64,000 nt of DNA, taken from assembly GCA_946800325.1 (NCBI GenBank), contig OX326959.1:41158908-41222907 (forward strand), written 5' to 3'. The stretch's first letter is position 1; each line of letters starts with the position of its first letter. The stretch is from Luzula sylvatica. Its lineage: Eukaryota > Streptophyta > Magnoliopsida > Poales > Juncaceae. The notes below the pieces were generated by a model. The model was given only the letters and a program-made list of their open reading frames with translations, ran no database searches and was not told where the DNA came from. The position numbers and the translations under genes were made by a program. This document shows positions 40,591-49,142 of the stretch, in pieces.

Positions 40591-42954
40591 CTGACACATA
40601 CAAATTTCAATTTTTCTATTTTTTTGCAAAAAATCAAAAACTGAAGTCTAACACCTTAAAAAATATCGATTATCATTTTTTTCTAAAAGTGTCCAAAATA
40701 GTTCTCTAAAATGAGCAAAATACTTCATTTTTCATGTTTTTCTCAAAAAACGTTGTGATTGAAGACTAACACATACAAATTTCTATTTTTCCAATTTTTT
40801 GCAAAAAATCAAAAACCGAAGTCTAACACCTTCAAAAATATCAATTATCATTTTTTCTAAAAAAGACCAAAATAGTTCTCTAAAATGAGCAAAATACTTC
40901 ATTTTTCATGTTTTTCTCAAAAAACTCCGGGATTGAAGACTAACACAGACAAATTTCTATTTTTCCTATTTTTTTGCATAAAATCAAAAACTGAAGTCTA
41001 ACACCTTCAAAAATATCAATTATCATTTTTTCTAAAAAAGACCAAAATAGTTCTCTAAAATGAGCAAAATACTTCATTTTTCATGATTTTCTCAAAAAAT
41101 TCCGTGATTGAAGACTAACACATACAAATTTCAATTTTTCCAATTTTTTGCAAAAAATCAAAAACTGAAGTCTAACACCTTCAAAAATATCAATTATCAT
41201 TTTTTCTAAAAAAGACCAAAATAGTTCTCTAAAATGAGCAAAATACTTCATTTTTTATGATTTTCTCAAAAAATTCCGTGATTGAAGACTAACACATACA
41301 AATTTCTATTTTTCCTATTTTTTGCATAAAATCAAAAACTGAAGTCTAACACCTTCAAAAATATCAATTATCATTTTTTCTAAAAAAGACCAATATAGTT
41401 CTCTAAAATGAGCAAAATACTTCATTTTTCATGTTTTTCTCAAAACACGTCGTGCTTGAAGACTAACACATACAAATTTCTATTTTTCCTATTTTTTGCA
41501 AAAAATCAAAAACCGAAGTCTAACACCTTCAAAAATATCAATTATCATTTTTTCTAAAAAAGACCAAAATAGTTCTCTAAAATGAGCAAAATACTTCATT
41601 TTTCATGTTTTTCTCAAAAAACTCCGGGATTGAAGACTAACACATACAAATTTCTATTTTTCCTATTTTTTTGCATAAAATCAAAAACTGAAGTCTAACC
41701 TTCAAAAATATCAATTATCATTTTTTCTAAAAAAGACCAAAATAGTTCTCTAAAATGATCAAAATACTTCATTTTTCAAGATTTTCTCAAAAAATTTCGT
41801 GATTGAAGACTAACACATACAAATTTCAATTTTTCCAATTTTTTGCAAAAAATCAAAAACTGAAGTCTAACACCTTCAAAAATATCAGTTATCATTTTTT
41901 CTAAAAAAGACCAAAATAGTTCTCTAAAATGAGCAAAATACTTCATTTTTTATGATTTTCTCAAAAAATTCCGTGATTGAAGACTAACACATACAAATTT
42001 CTATTTTACCAATTTTTTGCAAAAAATCAAAAACCGAAGTCTAACACCTTCAAAAATATCAATTATCATTTTTTCTAAAAAAGACCAAAATAGTTCTCTA
42101 AAATGAGCAAAATACTTCATTTTTCATGTTTTTCTCAAAAAACTCCGGGATTGAAGACTAACACATACAAATTTCTATTTTTCCTATTTTTTTGCATAAA
42201 ATCAAAAATTTAAGTCTAACACCTTCAAAAATATCAATTATCATTTTTTCTAAAAAAGACCAAAATAGTTCTCTAAAATGAGCAAAATACTTCATTTTTC
42301 ATTATTTTCTCAAAAAATTCCGTGATTGAAGACTAACACATACAAATTTCAATTTTTCCAATTTTTTGCAAAAAATCAAAAATTGAAGTCTAACACCTTC
42401 AAAAATATCAATTATCATTTTTTCTAAAAAAGACCAAAATTGTTCTCTAAAATGACCAAAATACTTCATTTTTTATGATTTTCTCAAAAAATTCCGTGAT
42501 TGAAGACTAACACATACAAATTTCTATTTTTCTTATTTTTTGCATAAAATCAAAAACTGAAGTCCACCTTCAAAAATATCAATTATCATTTTTTCAAAAA
42601 AAGACCAATATAGTTCCCTAAAATGAGCAAAATACTTCATTTTTCATGATTTTCTCAAAAAATTCCGTGATTGAAGACTAACACATACAAATTTCAATTT
42701 TTCCAATTTTTTGCAAAAAATCAAAAACTGAAGCCTTCAAAAATATCAATTATCATTTTTTCTAAAAAAGACCTAAATAGTTCTCTAAAATGAGCAAAAT
42801 ACTTCATTTTTCATGATTTTCTCAAAAAATTCCGTGATTGAAGACTAACACATACAAATTTCAATTTTTCCATTTTTTTGCAAAAAATCAAAAACTGAAG
42901 TCTAACACCTTAAAAAATATCAATTATCATTTTTTCTAAAAGAGTCCAAAATAG
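40591..42954. repeat. Partial HOR copy shifted by 2428 bp, cut by the retroelement
   Basis: Repeats the preceding block with a shift of 2428 bp (14 monomers): tatcgat at 38236 recurs at 40664. The copy ends inside a monomer at 42954, where the 5' LTR begins. The last monomer, starting at 42918, contributes 37 bases before the insertion point. Confidence 0.8.
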
Positions 42955-43288
42955 TGTTGGTTCAAATTTCCTGGTAGTTTGATTATTTCAAAACACTGTC
43001 AGTACTAATGTATACATCCAGAAAAGTGCAGGATAACATAGGTACGATACGAAGATGAAGGAGGACTTGTGAAGGAGGAGTTCATTGGATTACATCAAGA
43101 ATCAGGACATGAAGTCTCAAGATAAACAAGAAAAGAAGAACACAAGGAAGGCCATTGGAACACATCAAGACTCAAGATGTTGAAGCCTTCCGTGAGTGGG
43201 ATACGCCACAAATAAACCATAGGTACAAACCTAGTAGACCTCAAGTAAAATCATGTTCAAAATAACAAAGAGTTCAGTCAAGCAGGAA

Positions 43289-43740
43289 GTGCGTTCTGAA
43301 CGAACTCAAAGTCCGTTCAGAACGGACTTGCTAAATATCAAAACTGTAAAGCTTGATTAGAACCAAACGTGTCACAGGGATGTGTGCGTTCGAACGAACA
43401 ATCATGTCCGTTCGAACGGACAATTAGAATCCGTTCACTCACCTTCTGAGTGCGTTGAACGGACAATCTTTCCTGTGAACGGAAATATGTCACAGGGATG
43501 TGTGCGTTCGAACGAACACACATGTGCGTTCGAACGGACAACCTGGAATCCGTTCACCCACTTTTCAGTGCGTTGAACGGACTCTTGTTCCTGTGAACGC
43601 AAAATGCTATGTATAATTGAGTCCGTTACGAACGGACATTGTCCGTTTGAACGGACCCAAGATGTACTTGCACGTTATTTTGAAACGGCTAGTGCAAACT
43701 TCAAGTGCGTTCTGAACGGACTGTATGCGTTCGAACGCAC
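43289..43740 (+). promoter_or_regulatory. U3 array of CGTTC/GAACG palindromes
   Basis: At least ten inverted motifs lie in 450 bp. Perfect ones include tgtccgttcgaacggaca (43405-43422), gtccgttcagaacggac with a one-base spacer (43311-43327), and tgcgttcgaacgca (43726-43739). Imperfect copies lie at 43289-43305, 43384-43399, 43502-43517, 43524-43539, 43621-43637, 43641-43656 and 43705-43721. Shortened gtgcgttgaacggac forms are at 43450 and 43568. The half-sites alternate between GTCCGTTC and GTGCGTTC. The cluster ends 32 bp before the TATA box, which fits an upstream promoter or enhancer role. Its actual function is unknown. Confidence 0.7.
43371..43606 (+). repeat. Two tandem ~118-bp units within U3
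   Basis: gtcacagggatgtgtgcgttc occurs at 43371 and again at 43489, a period of 118 bp. The similarity continues through a palindrome pair, a caatccgttcac-like stretch, gtgcgttgaacggac and tcctgtgaacg. The two units have diverged at many positions, so this is an old duplication within the LTR and is not specific to this insertion. It is repeated in the second LTR at about 50111-50346. Confidence 0.8.
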
Positions 43741-43771
43741 TGCAAGTTTTCTGAAGGATTTCTATAGAGAG

Positions 43772-43779
43772 TATAAATA
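43772..43779 (+). promoter_or_regulatory. TATA box of the 5' LTR
   Basis: tataaata within gagagtataaatag is a good match to a plant TATA box. It sits between the palindrome cluster and a pyrimidine-rich stretch 20-35 bases downstream that would suit a transcription start. The base just after it differs between LTRs (tataaatag here, tataaatat in the second LTR). Confidence 0.75.
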
Positions 43780-44364
43780 GAATCCTTCATGGGTCTCTCT
43801 CTCTCACTTCCTCATTTTCAAACTTTCAAACCTAAAAAGAGAGAAACCCTAAGCTGTGATTATCTATATCCATTGATAGCTTGAGAAACCTCTTTAGATC
43901 GTTGATCTACTTTCGATATTCTCCACTAATCGTATCCCACTCACGTGACCGATCACGTTGTAGCTCGATTAGTGAAAAAGTGTAATAGGCTAGTGCAACA
44001 AATTGTAAAGAGCCTAAGCTATAGATCGATAGAAGCGTGTAAATCGATCTAGGCTAATCCTTGTAATCGAGTTGAGTTGGAATTCAATCGAAGGCCAAAA
44101 AGAGGCACAAGGCATTCCCGGAGACGTAGGTACTCGCGAATAATTGAGTCGGTCAATTAAGCGAGTAAAGGGTGAGTTAAAGCTACAAAGCAACCACCTA
44201 CCGAACTTCGTAAACAAACATCTTGTGTCAAAGTGTTTGTACGGTATCATCTTTATCATCCAAATTATTATTTATTCCGCACCGTAAATTAGGTTTAAAT
44301 CTAAACTAAGTATAAGTTAGATTGCCGAATTTACCCCCCCTCTAGGTTAGAATTAACCAACAAT

Positions 44365-44376
44365 TGGTATCAGAGC
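44365..44376 (+). other. Primer binding site, tRNA-iMet type
   Basis: tggtatcagagc begins two bases after the LTR end. This is the canonical plant copia primer site, complementary to the 3' end of initiator tRNA-Met, where minus-strand cDNA synthesis starts. Its position next to CA confirms the LTR boundary. Confidence 0.93.
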
Positions 44377-44429
44377 AAGGTACTAACCATCTCTTTGAGT
44401 ATTAGGGATAACTTGTACTTAACGATCAA

Positions 44430-46778
44430 ATGACCGAAATTAATCCTATTGTACGAAACTCATCGATAAATCCGATAAACACCGTACCCAAATCAAATAT
44501 ATCAAACTCACGTGAATTAGATGGAATCAATTGGAGTTCTTGGAAGAAATGCATGCTAAATGCATTCGCTCTCCAAGGACTTGACAAGGTAGTGTTACAA
44601 GGCTTTGTCTTGGCCCAAGAGGTTGACACGGACGGAAATGTAACCTACCCCGATCAAACTAGGGAAGATAGAACTAATGACATTTACACTCAAAACTTAA
44701 TGCTAAACAACGTAATTAGTTCTATCGGATCGCTAGTTGATCATTGTGAAAACTCATTTGAAATGTGGCGTATGCTCAATGAGAGATACGAGGGTACATC
44801 TCAAATGAGAAGAACTAATATCATCGGACTTGAACAAGAATTCAACAATCTCCGAATGATTGAGGGAGAGTCCGTTGATAAAATATGGGCAAAAATCAAT
44901 GTATTAAAAACCCGATATGCCACCCAACATGCACCTCTTACCGATGATAGAATTATTGCTAGATTACTTCAAGCCATGCCCCGGAGTTGGGAATCTTTAC
45001 GTGTAGCTTTAGGTACGGCGGTCGCATCACAAGATCTCACTCCCGAAGAATTGGTAAGTCAATTCCGGAACTTCGAGATTCGACTCAAGCAACTCGATGA
45101 AGAACAAGGAATCTTCACGACAACTCCTCGATCTAAAGCCATAGCCTTGCCCGCCGTGAATGCAAGCAACGAGGACAATGAGATGGACGACCTCACTTTG
45201 CGACTCCTAGAATGGCAAAGGGATGAAAAGCGATTTAATGAGAATCGAAAACAAAAGGGACTGAAACCTCATTGCTTTTGGTGTAAGAAGTTTGGACATA
45301 TGATGGAGTCGTGTTGGACGCTCCATCCTGAAAATTCTCGGTGGAATAAAAAGGATGACGATCACAAGGATCGAGATAGACGAGAACCTCGATATGAAAG
45401 AAGATATGAGGACAAGGGCCGAGATGATCGCCACAAATACAAAGGTAAAGATCATAAAAAGAAAAAGGCATATAAAGCTCATGTAAATTCCAGGTGGGGA
45501 GAAACGGATGGATCAAGCACATCATCTGAATCGGATGGTCCATCAAGCCGACACCCCGCAAACCTTGCACTTATGGTAAGGATCGATTCTCCACAAATGA
45601 GCGCAGTGGAAGCGGCAATCAGATCTCTTCGAATTGAACGAGGGTTAACCACTACACCTCGCACTCCCACACGTATAGACGAAGAACCATCTACTCCAAG
45701 CTCAACACATGACCAAGGTCATGAGGTACGTATTAACTCTATAACTAACGTAGAATCATTACATCATCCTGAGTTTTCTCCTGCATTCAAATTAGAACTC
45801 GAGTTGTGTGACGAGTTTCTAAAAGATGAAGGAAACTTTCAACAAATAGAGAGTAAACTTGAGAGCTCAACACAAACTCTCAAGGATAAGGTAGCTTCTC
45901 TCGAACTATCTATTTTGGCATATAGATCTCAACTAAAAGAATTTAAATGGTTTTCAAAATGTGAGTGTCAAACCCTTAAAGGTGAGATGTCTCATTTAAA
46001 AGTCGAACTTCAAAATTGTAAAGTTGAAAATAAGTCTTTGAAGAAGGCTTGTGCCACCAGTGCATTAAGTCCTCCTTCATTGGATGATATCTTGAAATCG
46101 TCATTAATGGGACAAAAGCCCAATGACAAATCCGGTTTAGGATACAAGAAAAATAACGGTAATAAACCCGATTTTTCCATATCTAAAAATCAAAAATCCA
46201 AATGGGAGAACAATAAAATGGATAGTCACGGAAATGCTTTCATGTATCGTGACTACAACAAAGGTAAAAATGTGAAAACAGAACAAGCTAAACGTGTTAA
46301 TCATAATTATAGGAACAATCATTTCACACAAAATTCACCACCTAGACATAACAATTTGGGAAGAACCGATTGTTTATTCAAAAGGGGACCAAATGGGTAT
46401 TTCTACGAAGTGACCAACTACACCGACGCTTCATATCAAAAAGGGTCTCCCAAACATTACACAAACACACAAAAACAATTTCAACAAAATCGACTTAAAC
46501 CAAACAAATTTCAATCCAACAACATTCATCATATGCCAAAATCGATAACTTCTCAGAAAAGTAAACCAAATCATCTCTCTAATTATTTTGTGAAAAGTTC
46601 CATATCCATAAATAAGCCCACCGTAGCATTGTGTAACTATTGTTGCAAAATTGGTCATATCTCAAACGGTTGTGATCTTCGTAATCCAAAATTAACGTCA
46701 AACTCAATATGGATGCGTAAAGATCGTCACTCGATGGGTCCCTCTACGTCTCTCGGTATAGGACCTCCTAGGGCTTAA
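44430..46778 (+). CDS. gag: Gag polyprotein of copia-like retroelement (782 aa, intact)
   Basis: This is the structural protein that would form the virus-like particle and package element RNA in the cytoplasm. The first ATG after the PBS opens an uninterrupted 782-codon frame. Residues about 30-225 form the copia-type gag/UBN2 region, with SSWKK near 36, FEMWRML near 110, the YEGTSQMRR segment near 120, ESVDKIW near 147 and PRSWESL near 184. A first CCHC zinc knuckle has C282, C285, H290 and C295. A very basic, charged stretch follows (about 302-350). Residues about 455-545 look coiled-coil. A second CCHC knuckle near the C-terminus has C735, C738, H743 and C748. It ends with an ordinary stop and does not run on into a protease. 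Known copia elements continue into pol, but here the reading frame stops and about 870 bp without a gene follow. The long frame and CCHC residues are direct sequence observations. The particle role is inferred from the family. Confidence 0.9.
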   Translation: MTEINPIVRNSSINPINTVPKSNISNSRELDGINWSSWKKCMLNAFALQGLDKVVLQGFVLAQEVDTDGNVTYPDQTREDRTNDIYTQNLMLNNVISSIGSLVDHCENSFEMWRMLNERYEGTSQMRRTNIIGLEQEFNNLRMIEGESVDKIWAKINVLKTRYATQHAPLTDDRIIARLLQAMPRSWESLRVALGTAVASQDLTPEELVSQFRNFEIRLKQLDEEQGIFTTTPRSKAIALPAVNASNEDNEMDDLTLRLLEWQRDEKRFNENRKQKGLKPHCFWCKKFGHMMESCWTLHPENSRWNKKDDDHKDRDRREPRYERRYEDKGRDDRHKYKGKDHKKKKAYKAHVNSRWGETDGSSTSSESDGPSSRHPANLALMVRIDSPQMSAVEAAIRSLRIERGLTTTPRTPTRIDEEPSTPSSTHDQGHEVRINSITNVESLHHPEFSPAFKLELELCDEFLKDEGNFQQIESKLESSTQTLKDKVASLELSILAYRSQLKEFKWFSKCECQTLKGEMSHLKVELQNCKVENKSLKKACATSALSPPSLDDILKSSLMGQKPNDKSGLGYKKNNGNKPDFSISKNQKSKWENNKMDSHGNAFMYRDYNKGKNVKTEQAKRVNHNYRNNHFTQNSPPRHNNLGRTDCLFKRGPNGYFYEVTNYTDASYQKGSPKHYTNTQKQFQQNRLKPNKFQSNNIHHMPKSITSQKSKPNHLSNYFVKSSISINKPTVALCNYCCKIGHISNGCDLRNPKLTSNSIWMRKDRHSMGPSTSLGIGPPRA

Positions 46779-47645
46779 GCCCTAACTTGAAACACTATAC
46801 TCCTTAGTATTCCACACCCTAAGCCAAATATGTAAGGGGAGTATAAGAAATAGGCTTAATTAAATTCTAGCCGAGTTAGTCGAGTCTCATGTAGCTACAT
46901 CACATGTGTTAATAGAGGAATACATTAGAACACTTGTCTCTGTAAATAAATCACGATTTCAGTCTAGTGATCACATCTCAGGAACCAGTCCGTTCGAACG
47001 AAAAACAGTGCGTTCGGAACGAACAACTGAACTATAAGATCCAAAGTCACTGTTAAATTATGGCGCCATTAAATTTTCCTACCAGGATTAAGTGCGTTCG
47101 AACGTACAACCGAATGCGTTCCGAACGGAAAAATGAATTATAGGATTATGGCGCCGGATCATACTTTGGCGCCGACTCTTAGTATCAACAGTGTTCAGTG
47201 CGTTCGAACGAACAAACTAATGCGTTCGAACGCACATGCCTCATTCAGCGAACCTACTTCAAACCATTACACTCGCGCCGTTTCATATTCTGGCGCCTCT
47301 TCTCAGTTGTGTGTGCGTTCGAACTCACATAGGAGTCCGTTAGAACGGACTTAACAACTTCCCAGATACAACTTAAAATCCCAAAATAGCGCCTTTTCTC
47401 AGACATGAGTGCATTCTAACGCACTTATTAGTCCGTTCGAACGGACTTATCGTATTGTCTGCCCATCAGCATGCAACCGACCTTAATCAATGGACACGAT
47501 GGTTCAGATCTTCGTACGAAAAGACTTGAAGGGACACGATCTCATCTTAACTCAATCTCTTCTTCATTCTCTTCCTAAAAACCTATTTTCTAACTCTATC
47601 TCTCGCCAAAATCCCTACTCTCCTTCTCCATAAAGAATCATCACC
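46779..47645 (+). promoter_or_regulatory. gag-ORF2 spacer with CGTTCGAACG and GGCGCC palindromes
   Basis: No gene is seen in these 867 bp, where pol would be expected to begin. From 46988 to 47446 it carries about ten CGTTC-GAACG inverted motifs, among them tgcgttcgaacgca at 47221-47234, gtccgttagaacggac at 47335-47350 and gtccgttcgaacggac at 47431-47446. Interspersed are GGCGCC palindromes at 47062, 47150, 47168 and 47292. The one at 47168 lies in tttggcgcc (47165-47173), which fits the E2F consensus. The last 120 bases before ORF2 are pyrimidine-rich, like a plant 5' leader. An internal promoter for ORF2 is possible, though I see no clear TATA box. Confidence 0.55.
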
Positions 47646-49142
47646 ATGAATGCAGCTAAGATCTTGCTTGCTAGGGGGGATTCGAAGGGAAAGAAGAAGG
47701 AAGGGGAGAGCTCCAACACTCAACCAAGGTCAAGAGCTCCACCTCCACAGAAGAAGGCGGCTAAGAAGCCTAGGAGGCAAGAAATCTTGAAAGCAGACTA
47801 CGATTTCAAAAATATAAACAATGAACATCTCTTTCGAAATCCGGAGGCCGGAACTCTCTTCAACGACGTGGTGGCAAGGAAATCCATCGCGAAATGCTAC
47901 TACTACGAGTTTCCACCAAATATTCCTCATCTTTTCGACAAGATCGAGGCAATCGAGAGAAGATGGGGATTCGCAAATCTTGCGTGTCTTAAAGAGCCGT
48001 TCTACGAAGTCATCACTCGATTGTTCTATGCCAACGCCGTATTCAACCATGCTCTAGAGAAGATAACCTCCTATATCCTCGGTGAACAAGTTGAGATCTC
48101 GGTTGAAAATCTGTGCGAGTTGTTGGGTCTCAAGGATGATGGAGAGAAGATCTACAACGCACGCAAGGGAAGACTCGAAGCCGCCATTATCGAACCAATG
48201 AAGAAGGTGGTTACAAATCGATACCAGTCACAAGAATCGGCATCGCACTTGGCAGCTCCTGAGAGATTCGTTTGGGAAATCGGTAACAATATTCTTACTC
48301 CTGTCGCAAAATTGAAGGCAAATTTAGAAAATAGAAATATTATGCTATTGTATCGTATGTGGTACAATGATGAACTACCCGTCCATGTGCCTTATCTCAT
48401 ACTAAGTCATATGGAAAGCGTCCTGAGCCAAAGAAATGCCTCGTTACCTTACGGAACGTTGATTGCCCGGATGTTGGAACTCCAAGGAGTTTCAATCCCG
48501 GAGAACGATTGGGACTTCCGATCGGAACAGCCAACAAATCTCGCATCTAAAGCAAACCTCCAACGTCTTGGATATCGGTATTCATCGAATGTACATGGCT
48601 GGGTTATCAGTCCCTCCAAAGATGCGGAAGCATTCCACCTTCCTCGCAATCCTACTCGGTGGCTGGAGGGTGACACCCAAACCGAGGAAGAGGAAAACGC
48701 CGACCCCGCCGATACTGACCTAAGCGGTGAAGCCCCGGATAGAAAACGTAAGAAGAAGGAGCGTGCAGAAAGCTCGAACGCCCCTTCAGAACACGACGAA
48801 AGGAGGTTTGCTTATATGAAGGCGTTATTCGAGGAGATGGATGAGCGGGTTGAAAAACAGGGACGAATAATGCGAGACGCATTTCGTGAGGACCTGCATG
48901 CTTCCGAGACCAGGATGATCGAGAATGTGGGTCGTCAATTTTCCGATCTCTATGTTCACCTTGGAAATCGCTTCGGGCCGTACACGGCACCCCAAGACCG
49001 AGTCCCGCGTACCTCTCCTCATCAGACCACCGAGCATCCGTCGGACTCCAACTCGGGACAATTCAATACCGACGCCTTCTTCGCAACTGATCCGAGCGCC
49101 CAACCCGAACAGAACCCTTACACCGGCCCCAATGAGATGTGA
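47646..49142 (+). CDS. ORF2: putative plant transposon-protein-family protein (498 aa)
   Basis: An intact 498-codon frame starts at an ATG in good context (tcaccATGa). Residues 14-45 are rich in lysine and arginine (KKAAKKPRR near 37-44). Residues about 50-330 hold the core. The run ERRWGFANL (104-112), an FYEV..FYAN segment (119-130), a YILGEQVEIS segment (143-152) and a LCELLGL segment (156-162) match the pattern of the plant-specific 'putative plant transposon protein' domain, often found inside LTR elements and of unknown biochemical role. An acidic stretch (346-353) and a basic cluster RKRKKK (366-371, possible nuclear localisation signal) follow. A helical, charged segment at 385-435 precedes a Pro/Ser/Gln-rich tail. 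I see no metal-binding triad or polymerase motif. The gene is noticeably less AT-rich than the satellite. The family match is from memory of the pattern; function is unknown. Confidence 0.75.
   Translation: MNAAKILLARGDSKGKKKEGESSNTQPRSRAPPPQKKAAKKPRRQEILKADYDFKNINNEHLFRNPEAGTLFNDVVARKSIAKCYYYEFPPNIPHLFDKIEAIERRWGFANLACLKEPFYEVITRLFYANAVFNHALEKITSYILGEQVEISVENLCELLGLKDDGEKIYNARKGRLEAAIIEPMKKVVTNRYQSQESASHLAAPERFVWEIGNNILTPVAKLKANLENRNIMLLYRMWYNDELPVHVPYLILSHMESVLSQRNASLPYGTLIARMLELQGVSIPENDWDFRSEQPTNLASKANLQRLGYRYSSNVHGWVISPSKDAEAFHLPRNPTRWLEGDTQTEEEENADPADTDLSGEAPDRKRKKKERAESSNAPSEHDERRFAYMKALFEEMDERVEKQGRIMRDAFREDLHASETRMIENVGRQFSDLYVHLGNRFGPYTAPQDRVPRTSPHQTTEHPSDSNSGQFNTDAFFATDPSAQPEQNPYTGPNEM

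Larger units (their letters stand above)
1..42954. repeat. Left arm of ~174-bp AT-rich satellite array
   Basis: Head-to-tail monomers fill the whole interval without any unique sequence. Successive occurrences of the marker tatcaattatc start at 1, 175, 350 and 524, giving spacings of 174-175 bp. A typical monomer has about 42 G/C in 174 bases. Variants differ in a few diagnostic places: an A-type third (tttcaatttttccaatttt) versus tttctatttttcctatttt, and ttccgtgattg versus ctccgggattg, cgtcgtgcttg or cttcgtgattg. The length is in the range of many plant centromere satellites (for example Arabidopsis CEN180 and Rhynchospora Tyba), but I do not recognise this family. Short ORFs on the minus strand here are by-products of the repeat. 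No gene is supported in these 43 kb. Confidence 0.97.
42955..44362 (+). repeat. 5' LTR (1408 bp)
   Basis: The start is set by the first base of TGTTGGTT directly after satellite aatag. The end is set by AACCAACA two bases before the PBS. It aligns along its full length with 49690-51102, with one substitution (G at 43780 versus T at 50520) and a 5-bp indel. U3 probably covers 42955 to about 43800 and contains a palindrome array and a TATA box. The pyrimidine-rich ctctctctctcac near 43795-43807 is a plausible start of R. I could not pick a convincing polyadenylation signal. Confidence 0.95.

Noticed and set aside
1..42954. CENP-B-box-like motif in monomers with ctccgggattgaag
   Set aside because: Only the CGGG part fits. 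The required TTCG four bases before the central A is absent, and plants are not known to use this box.
43338..43576. Overlapping ORFs on both strands in the LTR, rich in VRSN/FERT residues (and the copies near 50078-50316)
   Set aside because: These are translations of the palindromic CGTTCGAACG motifs, which read similarly on both strands. They lie in U3 upstream of the TATA box.
43289..43740. CRISPR-like repeat array
   Set aside because: Spacing is irregular, the repeats are imperfect palindromes, and the setting is a plant LTR. There are no constant-length spacers and no cas genes.
43289..43740. Heat-shock elements in the LTR
   Set aside because: Heat-shock elements need GAA and TTC blocks separated by two bases (TTCnnGAA). 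Here the halves abut (TTCGAA) or have a single spacer base, so the spacing is wrong.
45207..45670. Minus-strand ORFs of 63-111 codons opposite gag (and those opposite ORF2)
   Set aside because: They overlap intact plus-strand coding sequence with clear domain matches and have no recognisable domains. They are shadow frames.
47133..47354. 73-codon ORF between gag and ORF2
   Set aside because: It spans the palindrome and GGCGCC cluster, so its residues reflect those motifs. There is no domain and no supporting context.
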